Notes under the pieces: generated by a model | The model's input: the letters and a program-made list of their open reading frames with translations, nothing else | Told to the model about the DNA's origin: nothing | The model's database searches: none | Program-made: the position numbers and the translations under genes | DNA from: Mytilus edulis | Lineage: Eukaryota; Mollusca; Bivalvia; Mytilida; Mytilidae | Direction of reading: 5' to 3' | NCBI RefSeq assembly: GCF_963676685.1 | Contig: NC_092353.1 | Location: 11,743,734-11,807,733 of the forward strand | DNA length: 64,000 nt | In this document: positions 30,660 to 43,544 of the stretch, piece after piece | Layout of the letters: each line of letters begins with the position of its first letter | Numbering within the stretch: the first letter of the stretch is position 1

Positions 30660-33100
30660 TTTCCGGATATTTTACTGATTATACTAGGTTCTTCAAAAAT
30701 CATGACTTAAACTGATCAGCTTTTCCGATTTACAACTTTTATATTACATATCTATGTTTGTATTCAATACACATGACAATTGATTATGAGGAAATATTTG
30801 TTAAAGTTATTATCCCTAGACAATAATTGAACTTTTCATTTAAATAGGATTTATGACTGCTAAATGACATTAATAACATAACAACAATAGTCTATTCTAT
30901 CTGTTTACATACTGGTTAATTCGCTAATTTATCTTGTATAAAAGAGAAACCAGTGTAGGCCTAATCCATTTCACACGATTAAAAAACATACATAAGCAAT
31001 TTTGAATTGATAAAACGGTTTGTATACAATACATTAATTTTTCAACTTCATAATGTTATATTGACGTGTTGTTTTGATTGCCCCTGTTCTTTCGTCTATT
31101 ATGAATAAAATGCTTTTCAATTTAAGAATCATATAAAAATAAGATGAATAGGTGGGACGCAAGGTAATAAAATTTTGATATCTAACGCCAAGGTTTGATC
31201 ATGTTTTTCCCACGCTGAATAAATAGCTATTTTGCTTGTCCGAGAGTACTGTTGAGCCAAGAAACAAAACATTAGTGACAATTTACACAGGGAGGATAGT
31301 ATTTAATATGCTCAGTTACAGGAGAAATATACTTTTTACATAAAGAGTGCACTATAAGCTTACGATATGAGGGATATATACTATCAAGGTATCCTATATA
31401 ATATATTGTGATAACATAAACAGTACAAATTGTCTGCACCGGATGCGCATTTCGATAAGCAATTGCTCTTCAACTATGCTCGAAGCAGAGATATATTAAA
31501 ATACAAAGCTTATTAAAAAGATGAAGAGCGATAAACAGGATAACAAGTAAAGCCAAAGCCAGGCAAGGACTCAGACTGTATAGTGTTTATCTGTCATGGA
31601 AATATATTGCAACTGGTTTACAAAACATAGTGGTGTGTAGCCGTTCGTTAGGTGTAACACAACATTTCGATAATGTATTTAAAGGTCCGACTTGATGTCA
31701 CGAAGAAGAACGATTTGTTTGCGCTTGAAATGTTTTTAGCAGTCCGACAAGACCGAACAACTAACTCAAAACAAAATGTAGAGTGATACATTTTGTATGT
31801 ACAAAAATACAAATATTTGAATTTAAAGCAATTTACAGCTTAAGACAATTTAGTAGAATACAATAGAGACTATTAATAAAAATTGTAGATCAAGAGAGTA
31901 ATAAGAGTTCGATGCAGGTTCTGACACATATTCATAATTATTGTAAAGAAAGTCAAGAGGATAATTAATTGAATAAATTGAATTATTGAAATCCAGTGTT
32001 TTGTCAAAGATTATGATAATTAATCCATGGCAAACACATACGTCTATATTATATATGCTCTGCTGATGTCACCAAGAAAAGGAACTACATATTTGAATAC
32101 TGTATTTTTTATTATAGTTTAGAAACTATCTTAATTTTAAGTCATGATGATTTTACGTCCTCTTTTCAAATAAAACCCAAAATGCTATGTGTCTTTAAAT
32201 ATTGAGAAATGTTATGGAAACGAAGACAATTTTATTACAATATAGATCTTTGATAATGTTATGCAACGAGTAAGCGAGTAACGATAAATCCGTATATACA
32301 TTTCAATAGGCTTACTTCAAAGTGAACATCAATTGTATTCGAGCAATATAAAAATTGTAATTGTAGGTAAACCTATGTCAAATACTTGCCTAGTTAGGGA
32401 GTATAATTCCGCTTTACTGTATACGACAGTCTCACGTTCACAAAAACCTATTGCCATATAAATAAATGTTTGCCCGCTGTTAGTTTTTTTTCAGTTGGTT
32501 TCATTAGTTAACAGATATGTTTACTTAGTGACCCTTTTTTATCTGACTGACACAAGAGATTCATACAACTAAAGCCTTAGCTTTTGAATTACTTCATAAA
32601 ATTCAATATAGTTAAGTAAATAAGACGACATGATCACATGCCAGCCTATACATAACTACAGAGCGAAATCGATTAAACACTACCAAGACAGTTTTTATCA
32701 TATTTAATTTATTCAGGTATACAATGTATATTAAAAACATCAAGTCGTACTTTATTTTTAAAATTCATTTCATGTCCTTTTTAGTGTCAGATTTAATCTA
32801 CAAATTAGTTATTTAAACATGGTTTAGAGCTACGGTGACTGTGACAGGGTTTTATAAGACATGCATCTGTATATATTTTCAAATTAATATCGATTGAAAT
32901 ATAATCTCATAAATAAAAAAAAATGTATTTGACGTATTGTTCACCAGAAATGAAATTTAATGCAACCTGTGAGTCCTTTAAATCGGTAATTATATTTTCT
33001 CCCAATAACTGTATATTTATCTTATATTTGTGGCATGTATCTCGCATCATAGGTAAATATGTATTGCAGGTCGATTTTATCCCAAAGATTCATATCTATT
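30660..33100. other. Intergenic AT-rich stretch
   Basis: No gene or tRNA is recognised. A short segment at 31436-31480 (CACCGGATGCGCATTTCGAT) looks like a fragment of family E. Otherwise nothing is seen. Confidence 0.4.
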
Positions 33101-33185
33101 CATTACTCATCGTTTCATACTTATTTTAAATCGGTATCTTTGTATCTCATATCGGCATCGTTTTTCTAATATATATATATATATA

Positions 33186-34875
33186 TGTTACAGGCATTTT
33201 CTAAATTTAGGCATTTTGTAAAATGCCTGAAAACTTTAGGCATTTTCCAAAATGACTGCAAGATTCAGTCATTATCCATAATGACTAAATTGTCTAGGCA
33301 TTTTACAAAATGCCTAGAAAAATTGAAAGGTATTTTACAAAATGCCTGAAATTATTTATAGAATAAAATCTTAAGAAAAACATTTGAAAGCTTTGAAAAC
33401 CAGAGCTGTTTTATTTGTGATAATTACTGAATTAAAAAAAGAATACATTTTACTGAATATATACAATTCACACAAGCACAGAACCTGACATTTTTGTTTT
33501 AATTTCTAAAAATGTTTGCACGACAGAACTTAATAATAATTGTCCTGATTGTTTGCAAATATATTGTTTGGCGTAAAATCTGATTTAGCACTCAGACCAC
33601 ATTTGGAGAAATCTGGATCATCACACTTTCAGGCCTTTCATTACCTTTACTGTTCTTTACTGATAAAGTACTGAACGTTAGGCAACATAAGGTTTCGCAA
33701 TAAGCACACACATCTCAGATGCATATCTTTTTTTTTCATATGTTCTAAAAAAAAATCAAAGTATCTTAGCAGTAAACGCTTCTCTTGTCAAAGCACTGTT
33801 ATTTTTCTTTTATTTGTCGATTTTTAGCTCTCCTAGGCAAGGGAGTCAAGTGAGCTTTTCTCATCTCGGCGGCTGTCTTCCGTCATTGTCTGTTTACTTT
33901 TAAAAACGTGTTATTTTATGGAACTACTAGGTCAAATTTAACCAAACTTGGCCACAATTGATCATTAGAGTATCTTGTTTAATCCCTGATTGCCAAACAA
34001 TATGGCCAACATGGCTATAAATGGAACATAGGGGTAAAATACAGTTTTTGGTTTGATATATCTCTAAATCTAATGCATTTAGATCAAATCTGACATGGGG
34101 GTTCAAAAGTTCTTCAGGTTAAGATCTATCAGCCCTGACATTTTCAGACGATCGGACAACTCTTTTGAGAACTCTAATGTTGTTCTGAAGGGGTATTTTC
34201 TGTTCCTGTCCTAAAAACCTTCTTTTTAATTGCAAGCTGCACTGAGTCTAAATGTATGTCCTTCTCCAGGTCAATCCACTGTTAAATAATCCATACGTAT
34301 TATAACAAAATGTTCACATCTTAAAATATGCATGACATATTTGCAACTGACAGCCAAAAAAAACCCCAGCAAAACGAACATTTTATCTATTTCATATGTT
34401 TCACTTTACTGTTTTGAATCTATATTTTCTAAAAATGTGATTGTTAATTCTGTTCTATTGACAAAACAATTTATCTGTTTGCCATATTGACAAAATAATC
34501 ATAAATTCACTGTTGGTATCTGAAATACAGAGTGAGTACGTACTTAACATAGTTTCCCTTAAGAGAACATATCATAAGGCATAAAAAATAATCGATCTGG
34601 TTTTTGGAGAATAAATTAGTTAGTTATTATCTTTGTAAGATATTGTGTTTTTGTCAACTTTGTCATATGCATCTCAATGATATCTTCCTTCTACAAATTG
34701 CCTGAAACTCAAGAGGCAATTTGTGGAATTTCGCATCAAAATTTCAGTCATTCTACAAAATGACTAGGTATTTTTAGTGATTTTGTATAATGCCTGTCGA
34801 GGTTAGGCATTTTCTAAATTGCCTGAAAATTCAGTCATTTTACAAAATGTCTAAATTTAGAAAATGCCTGTAACA
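33186..34875. mobile_element. Inverted-repeat element with palindromic subterminal repeats, inserted in a TA run
   Basis: The left end is TGTTACAGGCATTTTCTAAA and continues TTTAGGCATTTTGTAAAATG. The right end is its near-exact inverse, ending TTTAGAAAATGCCTGTAACA. Runs of TA abut both ends (33168-33185 and 34876-34892). Inside each end are several short palindromes of the form GGCATTTTNNAAAATGCC or GTCATTTTNNAAAATGAC. No transposase frame exists. The superfamily is unassigned. Confidence 0.8.
33824..34205 (+). repeat. Nested repeat beginning TTAGCTCTCCTAGGCAAG
   Basis: Blocks AAGTGAGCTTTTCTCATC, CCAAACTTGGCCACAATTG and AACTCTTTTGAGAACTC match, from memory, a dispersed repeat of bivalve genomes that usually begins TTAGCTCACCTG. 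It lies inside the 1.7-kb inverted-repeat element. Confidence 0.6.
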
Positions 34876-35761
34876 TATATATATATATATATTTACTCAT
34901 TTATTCATCACCTATATCTCATAGCATTGTCTAATATATCTATATTGTTTCCATATTATGTATAAATGGTATCGATATCTTTTCATCTCACATCGGAATA
35001 ATTTATCTCAGAATGGTATCTATTGTATCCAGTAGTACCATACATTGGTAATATGGTTCGTATCTTTTATCTCAAATATCGGTACTTATTTTTTCTTAGA
35101 AATTTATCTATTCATCTCGTATATCGGTTTCTCTTCATTCAATAAGTCAGTTTTAATTAATCGTATATATATATCGGTGTCTGTTCATGTAATATCGGTT
35201 TCTATCTATCTAATACATTGGTATCCACTCATCGCATTAGTCAGTATCGTTTATCTGATATATTGATTTCAATCTCATTCTCGTCTTATATATCGGTATA
35301 TATTATTTCAAATTAATATTTTTTAATTCAATTAAATATCTATTAATTTTACTGCAAAATTGGTACCCTTAAGTTTATTCGCTTACAGTATCAATTGTAA
35401 GCATCGTTTTTTTCTCATTTCATATCAGTACCATCATTTCATATAATGATACTTTTACATCATACATACATCTTTTTCTATTATTATTTTTACTTTATAT
35501 CTCATTTCATTTAACTTATATTGGTATTAATTTATCTTATTCGGGTGTTCTTTGTCTCTCATTGGTATGTATTTATATCAGACACAAATGAAAGTAACAA
35601 TTGTTCCTTGAGTAACAAGATTTCAAACAAGTTTACTAAAGATTTTGTATGAAGACATTTGGTCACTCTGTATTTCGAGTGTATCTGCCAAAACTGTAGT
35701 CGATTTTTCTATTAGTCTTTATTATATGTTATACCTACATACACAGTTCATTCTGTTTGTG

Positions 35762-35885
35762 GAGCCCGCGGTGGCCGAGTGCCGAGGGTTTAAAATAGTT
35801 TGTGACAGGTTAGTTCGATTGCAATCTTAACTGACTAGGATTGTCAAGTTTCAAGCCGAAGCCCCACTCCGACTTTCTATATCAA
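35762..35885 (+). repeat. tRNA-derived SINE-like element
   Basis: GCCCGCGGTGGCCGAGTGCC contains a Pol III A-box-like sequence (TGGCCGAGTGCC) and GTTAGTTCGATTGCAATC a B-box-like sequence about 45 bp later, followed by about 60 bp of unrelated tail. The head resembles a leucine- or serine-type tRNA start, but the stems are degenerate. It abuts the 3' tail of the LINE on its right. Confidence 0.5.
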
Positions 35886-35889
35886 TAAA

Positions 35890-38395
35890 AATTACCAAGA
35901 CAAGACAAGACAATTTATTACAACTTAGGCACACGTATGGTGCTACAAGAGGATAACAATTATGCATTAAAAATTACATACATACTTATACATTTACAAG
36001 AAAGTCACACAATAGATTAATAATTGATATCATACAATAAAACTGAAATATATTTGGTTGATTTGTTTGCAAAATTCTTAATTGCAACTTGGTTAGAAAT
36101 TATTGTAACATGCTATGAATTATGAAAATATTTTTTCAATATGTCTTAGAAACATGCACACTTTTGTTAGCACTGGCACATTACAGTGTGATAATAGACC
36201 AATAAATTTCAATTGGGAAGGATTTTTTATGTAATATGTAGGTATATACCTTTCTCTTAAAGACATAATTTGTTTATTGGAACATACAAAAAAATAGTGA
36301 TATTCGTCACCAATGGTATTTGAATCGCAGTGACAGCATACACGATTTTCTCTTGGTGTATTTTTCCACCGACCAACTTCTATAGGGATTTTGATGTTTG
36401 AACATCTAAATTTACTGTAGATGTATCGATCTGCCACTTTAAGATTGAGTAAATATGGCTCTAAACAAAACATTGTTTTGTATGAAGCATAAAACACACC
36501 TCTAGATGAGTTTGTCATATCAGCAGATAGGCTCTGTCCGAATTGGTCAACCAATCTCTGTTTTATTTCTTTTTTAATATCCGAACTTTTGATATCACCC
36601 TGTGCATTCCAGACAAAAGAAAATCCTGTATCATCTAAAATTTGTTTCACGGAAGATAACCATTTAAATGAGTATTGGCCTGAGTTATGTAAGTTATACA
36701 TTAACTGATACAAGATCCCAGATAATTTGTTACTACTGCTTTGCACTAGTCTTGACCAAAAGCATAGTAATTTAGTTTTGATATTAATTTTTAATGGAAA
36801 TCTGCCAGTTTCCCCATAGACCATATAGTTTGGTGTTGTTGATCTAACATTCAGAACTCTTTTTAGGAAACTCAAGTGCACCTTTTCAATCATGTCAACA
36901 TTTTCATGACCCCAGATTTCCGACCCATAAAGCAAAATTGGAGCGACCATACAATCAAATAGTCGAAACTGCAGATCTGAAGGGATGTTTACATTTCTTA
37001 ACTTATAGTATAATGCATACAGTGCTTTTTGTGATTGTTCAACAAGTTTTTTCTTTGTTAAATTAAAATTACAATTGTATCTTATTAATAATCCCAAGTA
37101 ATTATAACTGTCGGTGAGCTGTAACTCCTCGCCCCTTAGCATGAATCTCATATTTCTTTTACGCTTCGCCTTCTCAAACACCATTACTCATGATTACTTT
37201 TGTCTTATCAATGTTTACATTTAGTTTCCAGTCAGTACAGTATTCATCAAACTTGTTTAACATTATTTGTAAATCGTTAGCTGATTCTGCCAATAATATT
37301 GTATCATCAGCATATAATAACAAGAAAATTCGAATATAAATGCCTAGTTCATTTAGACAGTATTCATTTACCTTTTCTAAACCTGTTATATCATGCTGAA
37401 TAAAATAGCTTTCAAGATCATTAAGGAAAATAGAAAAAAGAAAGGGTGATAAGTTTTCACCTTGCCTAACTCCAACTTCGCACGGAAAGAAATTTGAACA
37501 ACTCGAGTTATGTCTTACACATGATTTGACATTAGAATAGAGGTTATAAATAGACTTAAATATTTTGCCGGTTATATTACTAGAAATAAGCTTTTGCCAC
37601 AGTCCTACCCTCCATACAGTATCAAAGGCTTTCTTGAAATCTACAAATGTGCAGAATAAACGTTTCCCAGAGAGTAAATAAAGTTGAATCAAACAGTATA
37701 AACTAAATATATTATCAAGTGTGGAGTACCCTTTCCTAAATCCCGCTTGGCATTTTGAGAGTAATTCTACTTCTTGGGCAAACTTGTCTAGTCTGTTATT
37801 TAGTATAGCTGTAAATACTTTACCTAAACATGATACCAGTGTAATACCTCGATACGAGTCTGGATCGTTAAGAGCTCCCTTATTCTTATAAATGGAATTA
37901 ATTATTCCCATTGACCAGATTTCGGGTATAATCCCTGTGTCGAATACAAAATTGAACAATTTTACATAAAGAGGTAAACATACAGACATGGAATTTTTAA
38001 TAAACTCATTTCTTATTCCATCATATCCAGCGGCTTTGTTATTTTTTAATTTTTTAATGACTTTGATAATTTCTTCCTCGGTAATAGGCCCATTTAAAAT
38101 TTCGTCGAACTCATTTAACTCTAGGTTAGGTAATTTAAACTCTTCCTCCTCATTTGTCACACTTTCGTTAAGCTTCTTAAAATGTGCATACATTACTTCT
38201 AGTGAAATTGGACTTTCCTTTTTTTGTTTCGGAGAGAATTTATTTAAAACTTTCCAAAATTCTTTTGGGTTATTTGTTGATATATTACGAAGCTCTTTTT
38301 CTGTCTTCAACTGATAGTTTTGAAAACATTTGTTTATTTCTTTTTTGTATTCCTTACTTGCTCTTTTTTTTTTAACCAACCACTTGTGCTAAAAA
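35890..38395 (-). mobile_element. Non-LTR retrotransposon (LINE), 5'-truncated, frameshifted
   Basis: The minus strand holds a reverse transcriptase in two overlapping frames, 38379-37174 and 37184-36120. Visible RT blocks are PDSYRGITLVSCLGKVFT, AGFRKGYSTLDNIFSL, FVDFKKAFDTV, GVRQGENLSPFLFSIFLNDL and the catalytic YADD. A CHC zinc tail (VCCHCDSNT and YHYFFVC) closes the protein. Frame is lost where GTAAT recurs 10 bp apart (about 37176-37190). The endonuclease is missing and the copy starts at about 38395. On its strand the 3' end finishes in repeated TTGTC units (35893-35912). Not active as read. Confidence 0.93.
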
Positions 38396-38399
38396 TTGC

Positions 38400-39980
38400 T
38401 TTAAACATCAAACATCAAATTATCAATCTATCATACTGTTTTTGGTTATGCTACGACTACAAAATTTGTTATAGAGGTAACTATTTTCGTTATGTTAGTG
38501 TCAAATGAAAAGAACTACTAAAACTAAAGCACGGTATTTTTTAAATCTTCTTATTGTCAGTGTTATTTGTCTGTAGCCTCGTGTTTGATTTTTGTAAAAC
38601 ATCTCTTCATGATAATAGGATCAGTAACACAGATGGTATTTAAAGTTAAACTTTCACTCAGGTCTTAAAATAGCCGGTTTAAAATATCTGTAACGATGTC
38701 TTAGATTAACCTTTTAATCTGGTAAATCCTTCACCATTCTTTAAGACTAGTGTACTAAGCATAGATACAAACTTATAAACTTTATAATTCAAACTCAATT
38801 ACAATTTTGAATTTTAATTCTGAATCCCCCAAGAAATATTCTGATAAGCTTTTTATTAATTCTATTTAATTTTTTTGTTGTTTTTTTGTGTGTTAGTCTT
38901 GGTCTTAGTTTTGTGTTTTTTAAGGGATGGGGTGGGTTGGGTATATCATCAGTAGTCGGTTCTTATCACTGAACCACGATTTCTGATTACATGAACGTCG
39001 GGCAACTACTGAAATCGTTTTGAATTAGAACTATCTTTGATGATTAAAAATTACACGTTTGAAAAGTCAAAAGTTTGACAGGGCTGCATAAATGATATTT
39101 TTTGTATTTGATTTAATAAATAACTGTGTGGTATTTTGCACTGAAAAAAGGTGCAGCACTGTCTAAATTTTGTACGATTTTAGAATATGAGCCAATATGG
39201 GAGAAATATTATAAATAAGACATAATATAACTTCCTTATTGAGTTAAAGACTGAAATTTAAACTGAAACAAAACGTTCGGGTGGTTCTAAACTATTATAA
39301 TCACCATCAATAAAACTAATATAGGCGATTATTAAAAACTACATAGAATAGACATTCCAAAACTGAATTGAAAATGTGAATGTGTAAAACTACAATATAT
39401 AAAGATTAAACATTCCTACAACCCAATTAAAATATGTGACTATGTTAAACTACAATACTATATACATGAATATATAAAGATTACATATCCCTATAACCAT
39501 CTACATGTACAAGTATATACATTACAACACTAATTTTTAATACTTACAATATAAACGTTGTGTCAAAACGTACCAACTCCTTAAAACGTATTATATATCT
39601 TATTAAAATATTTCCATATTTAATGAAATATATACATCGATTTATCCTTAATTTATGACTTTTTAATAGTTTGCGTAAAAAATCTAATACAATTCTTACA
39701 GATCATTAAACATCGTTTTTCCCCAGCTACAATATTATACAAGAAAACTTTTTGCGTCAGATACCATTCACTATAGATGCGTCGCAAAAGGAAAGGAAAG
39801 GTATCTGTTATGTCTGCATGCAATATACGCAAGGTTAAGAAAAATATAGCACTTCTAATTGATATTTTGACATATATAAGTATCTGTCGCCAACAGCTAG
39901 GGAAACAGATGAACCAAATGTTAATTTGAGGTAAACACCATGAGCTTAGTATTCCGCAGTAACTCAAACAATTAAGAATA
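38400..39980. other. Intergenic AT-rich stretch
   Basis: Nothing recognised apart from a pyrimidine tract at 38867-38920 and irregular ACATATATAAAGATTA repeats at about 39395-39490. Confidence 0.4.
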
Positions 39981-39984
39981 TAAG

Positions 39985-40130
39985 AAAATGTCTGTACCAA
40001 GTCAGGAATATGACAGTTATTATCCATTCGTTTGATGTGTTTGAGCTTTAGATTTTACCATTTGATTAGGGACTTTCCTTTTTGAATTTTCCTCAGAGTT
40101 CAGTATTTTTGTGATTTTACTTTTTCATAT
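39985..40130 (+). repeat. Dispersed repeat, family A
   Basis: GTCTGTACCAAGTCAGGAAT, CATTCGTTTGATGTGTTT, GGGACTTTCC and AGTATTTTTGTGATTTTACT in order. Confidence 0.88.
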
Positions 40131-42030
40131 ACAATTATTGTGGTTTTTATTACAAAGATTTTTTTTTTGACACTGTGCAGAATTTGTTACATTCATCGAA
40201 TAGCAACACACAAGAAACCGACAATGTACTGAATGGAGTTAAATTTGGTCCCTTGTTATTGTACTAAAGTGCTTTGGAATGAATCCCCATGTTTGTGTTT
40301 GAGAAATATTTTTTTATATTTTCTTTAATACATGATGTTGATTTATATGTCCTTTGTTTATGTTTTCTTGCTATCATCCATTAAATCTTACACAATACAT
40401 GGCTTTACAGTACATACGGTCCAACTACTGAAAAATTAATGTAGAGGGACAGTACGTTTAAACAAAGGTTTTTGTACGAATGAATGGATAAGAGTAAGCA
40501 CACATAAAGTAAGAAATATAAGTTGAAAGTCATCGATAAACAAACAAAAAGGAATTATTAGGGGGTGTCGCACGCTCCTGAGTGCGACAGTTGTTATTTT
40601 TGGAAACCCCCTTGGTAGGTTAGGTGATAAGACTTATTGATAAATTTGACCTTATCCACTTTAACCCTTGTTTATTCCTTTAAATCGACATGAAATGGAA
40701 ACGCCAATTGTTTCAATCTATAATCTATTATGTGAGAATTATTTAAACACCATTGTAATTAGCTCTTACTTAGTACTATGATTACTGTCAACAAACTACG
40801 AAACCTAAGTCTTATAAATGCCCGTAGATAAGTAAATAGAAGTGTTTACCTTCAATGACAGCGTATGTTTGCCAAAAATGTTAATCCTTCATGAATAATA
40901 CTTTCAAAAAATAAGAGGAGTTATCTTATTCCATCTAAAATTGAAATTTCTCTCCTCTTGTTTTGGTGATAGGTAACATGAATATCACATTTGGTGCATG
41001 TATAATCCGGTGCATTGAATTCTATCCAATATACTTATAGAATTCATTTTATTACTTACGGGTCAGGAAATATAATTTAACATAGGTGTAAGAAATTCTT
41101 AACTTGATATGATAGTATTTTACTATAGGTTTAAAGGAGATGATAAAATTGTTGACTTTATGACTCTTAACCAATAAATGTTCTACACTTCATTAGAATA
41201 ATCAAAGAGGAACTAGCCATAAATATTCAGAGACAAAATTACTAAAGGAAATTAAAGTTATTAAAAATAACACATTAAACAGAAGATACAACCATTACAT
41301 GTTGTTTCATGAATTGATAACACCGTTTTTAATTAAATAACAATATTTACCTGATCTTTTCATCATTTTTGCTGAAATTATCCAAAAATAAATAAATATT
41401 GAGAGAATAAATCAATCAATACCCTGACAATCAATGTTGGAGTTCACTTATCGTTTTATTCACGTCTTTATTTAAAATACAATACAATCTGTTTTATTGT
41501 CGTATAATGAATAGAACGTATATTTAAATCGATTCGACTTTTCTTGTATAGGATATCACTATGTTAAATGTACAATCCAATTTAATTGAAAGGGAATTTT
41601 GTGCATTTAAATGTTATAGCTGTTTTGTGGCGATAAGAAACACGTTTTATTTTGGGCTTTAATATGAGTTTAAAATGATCTTATTTATAGTTGCTATGGA
41701 AAAACAGATATTAAACTACTTTGATATGTATTGATGCGTACTATTTAATTTTAATGTTGAAATGAAATTTGGAAAAATTAACATGTATTTGTATGGCGTA
41801 TTTAACAATTTTGTTCACAGCTACAAAAACTGTTTTTCAATACATAGAAAATAGCAGTGCTCGCCTGTAATTATGCCCTAAAGGTTAAGATTGTTATAGT
41901 CGTTAGATGTGTTAATGGTATATCTCGGACAGTCTATGTTGAATTTATTCACTACTCATCTACATTTTGGGTGCTGATGCGGCGTCAAGCAATTAATCAT
42001 TTAATCAATATGAATTGGGATAATTGAAAT
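40131..42030. other. Intergenic AT-rich stretch
   Basis: One small hairpin at 40566-40590 (TGTCGCAC then GTGCGACA) near a GGGGG/CCCCC pair (40561-40612) may mark an element end. No gene is recognised. Confidence 0.4.
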
Positions 42031-42034
42031 ATTG

Positions 42035-42330
42035 TAAAAGAAAAGGCATCATTGGTATATCGCTGTTCAATGGTAATAATTCGATTAAGCAAAATCAAAT
42101 CCGGCTGACAAACTAAAACCAAGGGAAATACATCAACTATAAAAGGAAAACAACAGAACAATAGAAACATTGAACTACAACAAAAAAACATACCGACATA
42201 CATAGATGTAACAGATTAAAGATAACAAGAGCCATATTCCTCACTTGGAACAGGACATTTTAGGAAAATAAAAATGACGGGTAGACCCTGGTTTTATTGC
42301 TAGCCAAACCGTCCGCTTAGATGAGAATTA
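42035..42330 (-). repeat. Dispersed repeat, family D
   Basis: ATCAAATCCGGCTGACAAAC, AGGGAAATACATCAACTAT, ACAACAGAAC, TCACTTGGAACAGGACATTT and CCTGGTTTTATTGCTAGCC. The same order occurs at 43.55-43.84 and 52.7-52.93 kb, and inverted at 50.7-51.0 kb. Confidence 0.8.
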
Positions 42331-42374
42331 TAAAAAAATGTATTAGTGGATGAGTTAGGTAGTATGGTTAGTTA

Positions 42375-42608
42375 GGTAGTATTTTTATCCATCTGATGAG
42401 TTAAGCCTTTTTCAACTGTTTTTTTTTATAGTTCGTTCTTATGTTGTACTGTTATACCACTGTCCCAGGTTAGGGATGGGTTGGGATCACGCTGACATGT
42501 TTAACCCTGCTACATTATTTATGTATGTACCTGTCCCAAGTCAGGAGCCTGTAATTCAGTGGTAGTTTGTTTATGTGTTACATATTTGTTTTTCGTTCAT
42601 TTTTTTAA
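42375..42608 (+). repeat. Dispersed repeat, family B, 5' part
   Basis: Begins CATCTGATGAGTTAAGCC, includes GGGATCACGCTGACATG and AAGTCAGGAGCCTGTAATTC, and stops at TTTTTCGTTCATTTTTTTAA where an inverted family B start follows. Confidence 0.9.
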
Positions 42609-42790
42609 CATGAGTTTAAAGAGGCTTAACTCATCAGATGGTCAAACATACAAGTGGACGTGGCCGGGTACTTGTACATCCCAACAACAAAAAGACACTT
42701 TGAATAGATCTGAGAGTACTTGAAGTTAACTGACAGACAGTTGAAAACCACTTACAACTAATAAAAAAATCATGCATCTAAGACTAAATT
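42609..42790 (-). repeat. Dispersed repeat, family B, inverted 5' part
   Basis: AAGAGGCTTAACTCATCAGATGG is the reverse complement of the family B start. The two copies face each other at 42608/42609, leaving both without the 3' half. Confidence 0.65.
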
Positions 42791-43544
42791 CTCAATCCAT
42801 ACACATCCAACATCCAATGGATTTAGTGTAAAGACGTCATAAACAGTCAGAAAAAACACGACATTGTGCAATGCTAAGATAATGTATCGACAGGTTGTAG
42901 ATCAATGAATGTGTGTATGTATATAACATGCTAGTAATATTTAGTTTGCTTTTAATTTACTGATAAAAAAATCAATATGCCTGTTTCGGAAACAGTCAAT
43001 CTCCCATAGTATGATTCACACAGCGTTCAGTGCACTATTATCTTATTTATATGTTCTTATAACCTGTGTTGATAAATAATCGAAATATTCCCATCAATAA
43101 AGGAGAAAATAATAAACGGTATATAATACCATGTGGATAATAAAAATAATAAGTGGAACAAAAATAGAAACATCATCGAACACGTAAAAAAAAAAACAAT
43201 AGCTCTGGAAGCACTACACCGAAAAATAGATGATGTTATCCGAACCTTACAAGGAACTAGAGGTCATGTGAACCAACTCACATAATGACAAATCCGCCCT
43301 TTGCAAATGCAATGGACAGGGAAACAGCAAAATGATTCGGATGAAAAAATAGGTGCACAAAATCATCCATGATTGAGAAAGTTCTGTTAGAAAGTTTCAA
43401 TAATATTAATATAAGGTGTTATGGGAGAGTTTCCGATACAATAGGTTTACTATTGCAGATATGATAAAGTCGATGTTATCCCAGAATTTAACACAAAAAT
43501 CACCTAGATAAAGAAATAAAACAGGATGTGCAAAAGTACAATAT

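Larger units (their letters stand above)
33100..35530 (+). repeat. Degenerate satellite of TATCGGTATC-type units, split by an insertion
   Basis: Short blocks such as ATCTCATATCGG, ATCGGTATC, TATATCGGT and TTCATCTC recur at roughly 20-35-bp spacing at 33128-33165 and again at 34895-35530. The 1.7-kb inverted-repeat element (33186-34875) sits between these two parts. Open frames here are by-products of the repeat. Confidence 0.6.

Noticed and set aside
35780-35835. A functional tRNA gene
   Set aside because: A- and B-box-like sequences exist, but the acceptor and anticodon stems cannot be formed; a SINE head or pseudogene is more likely.
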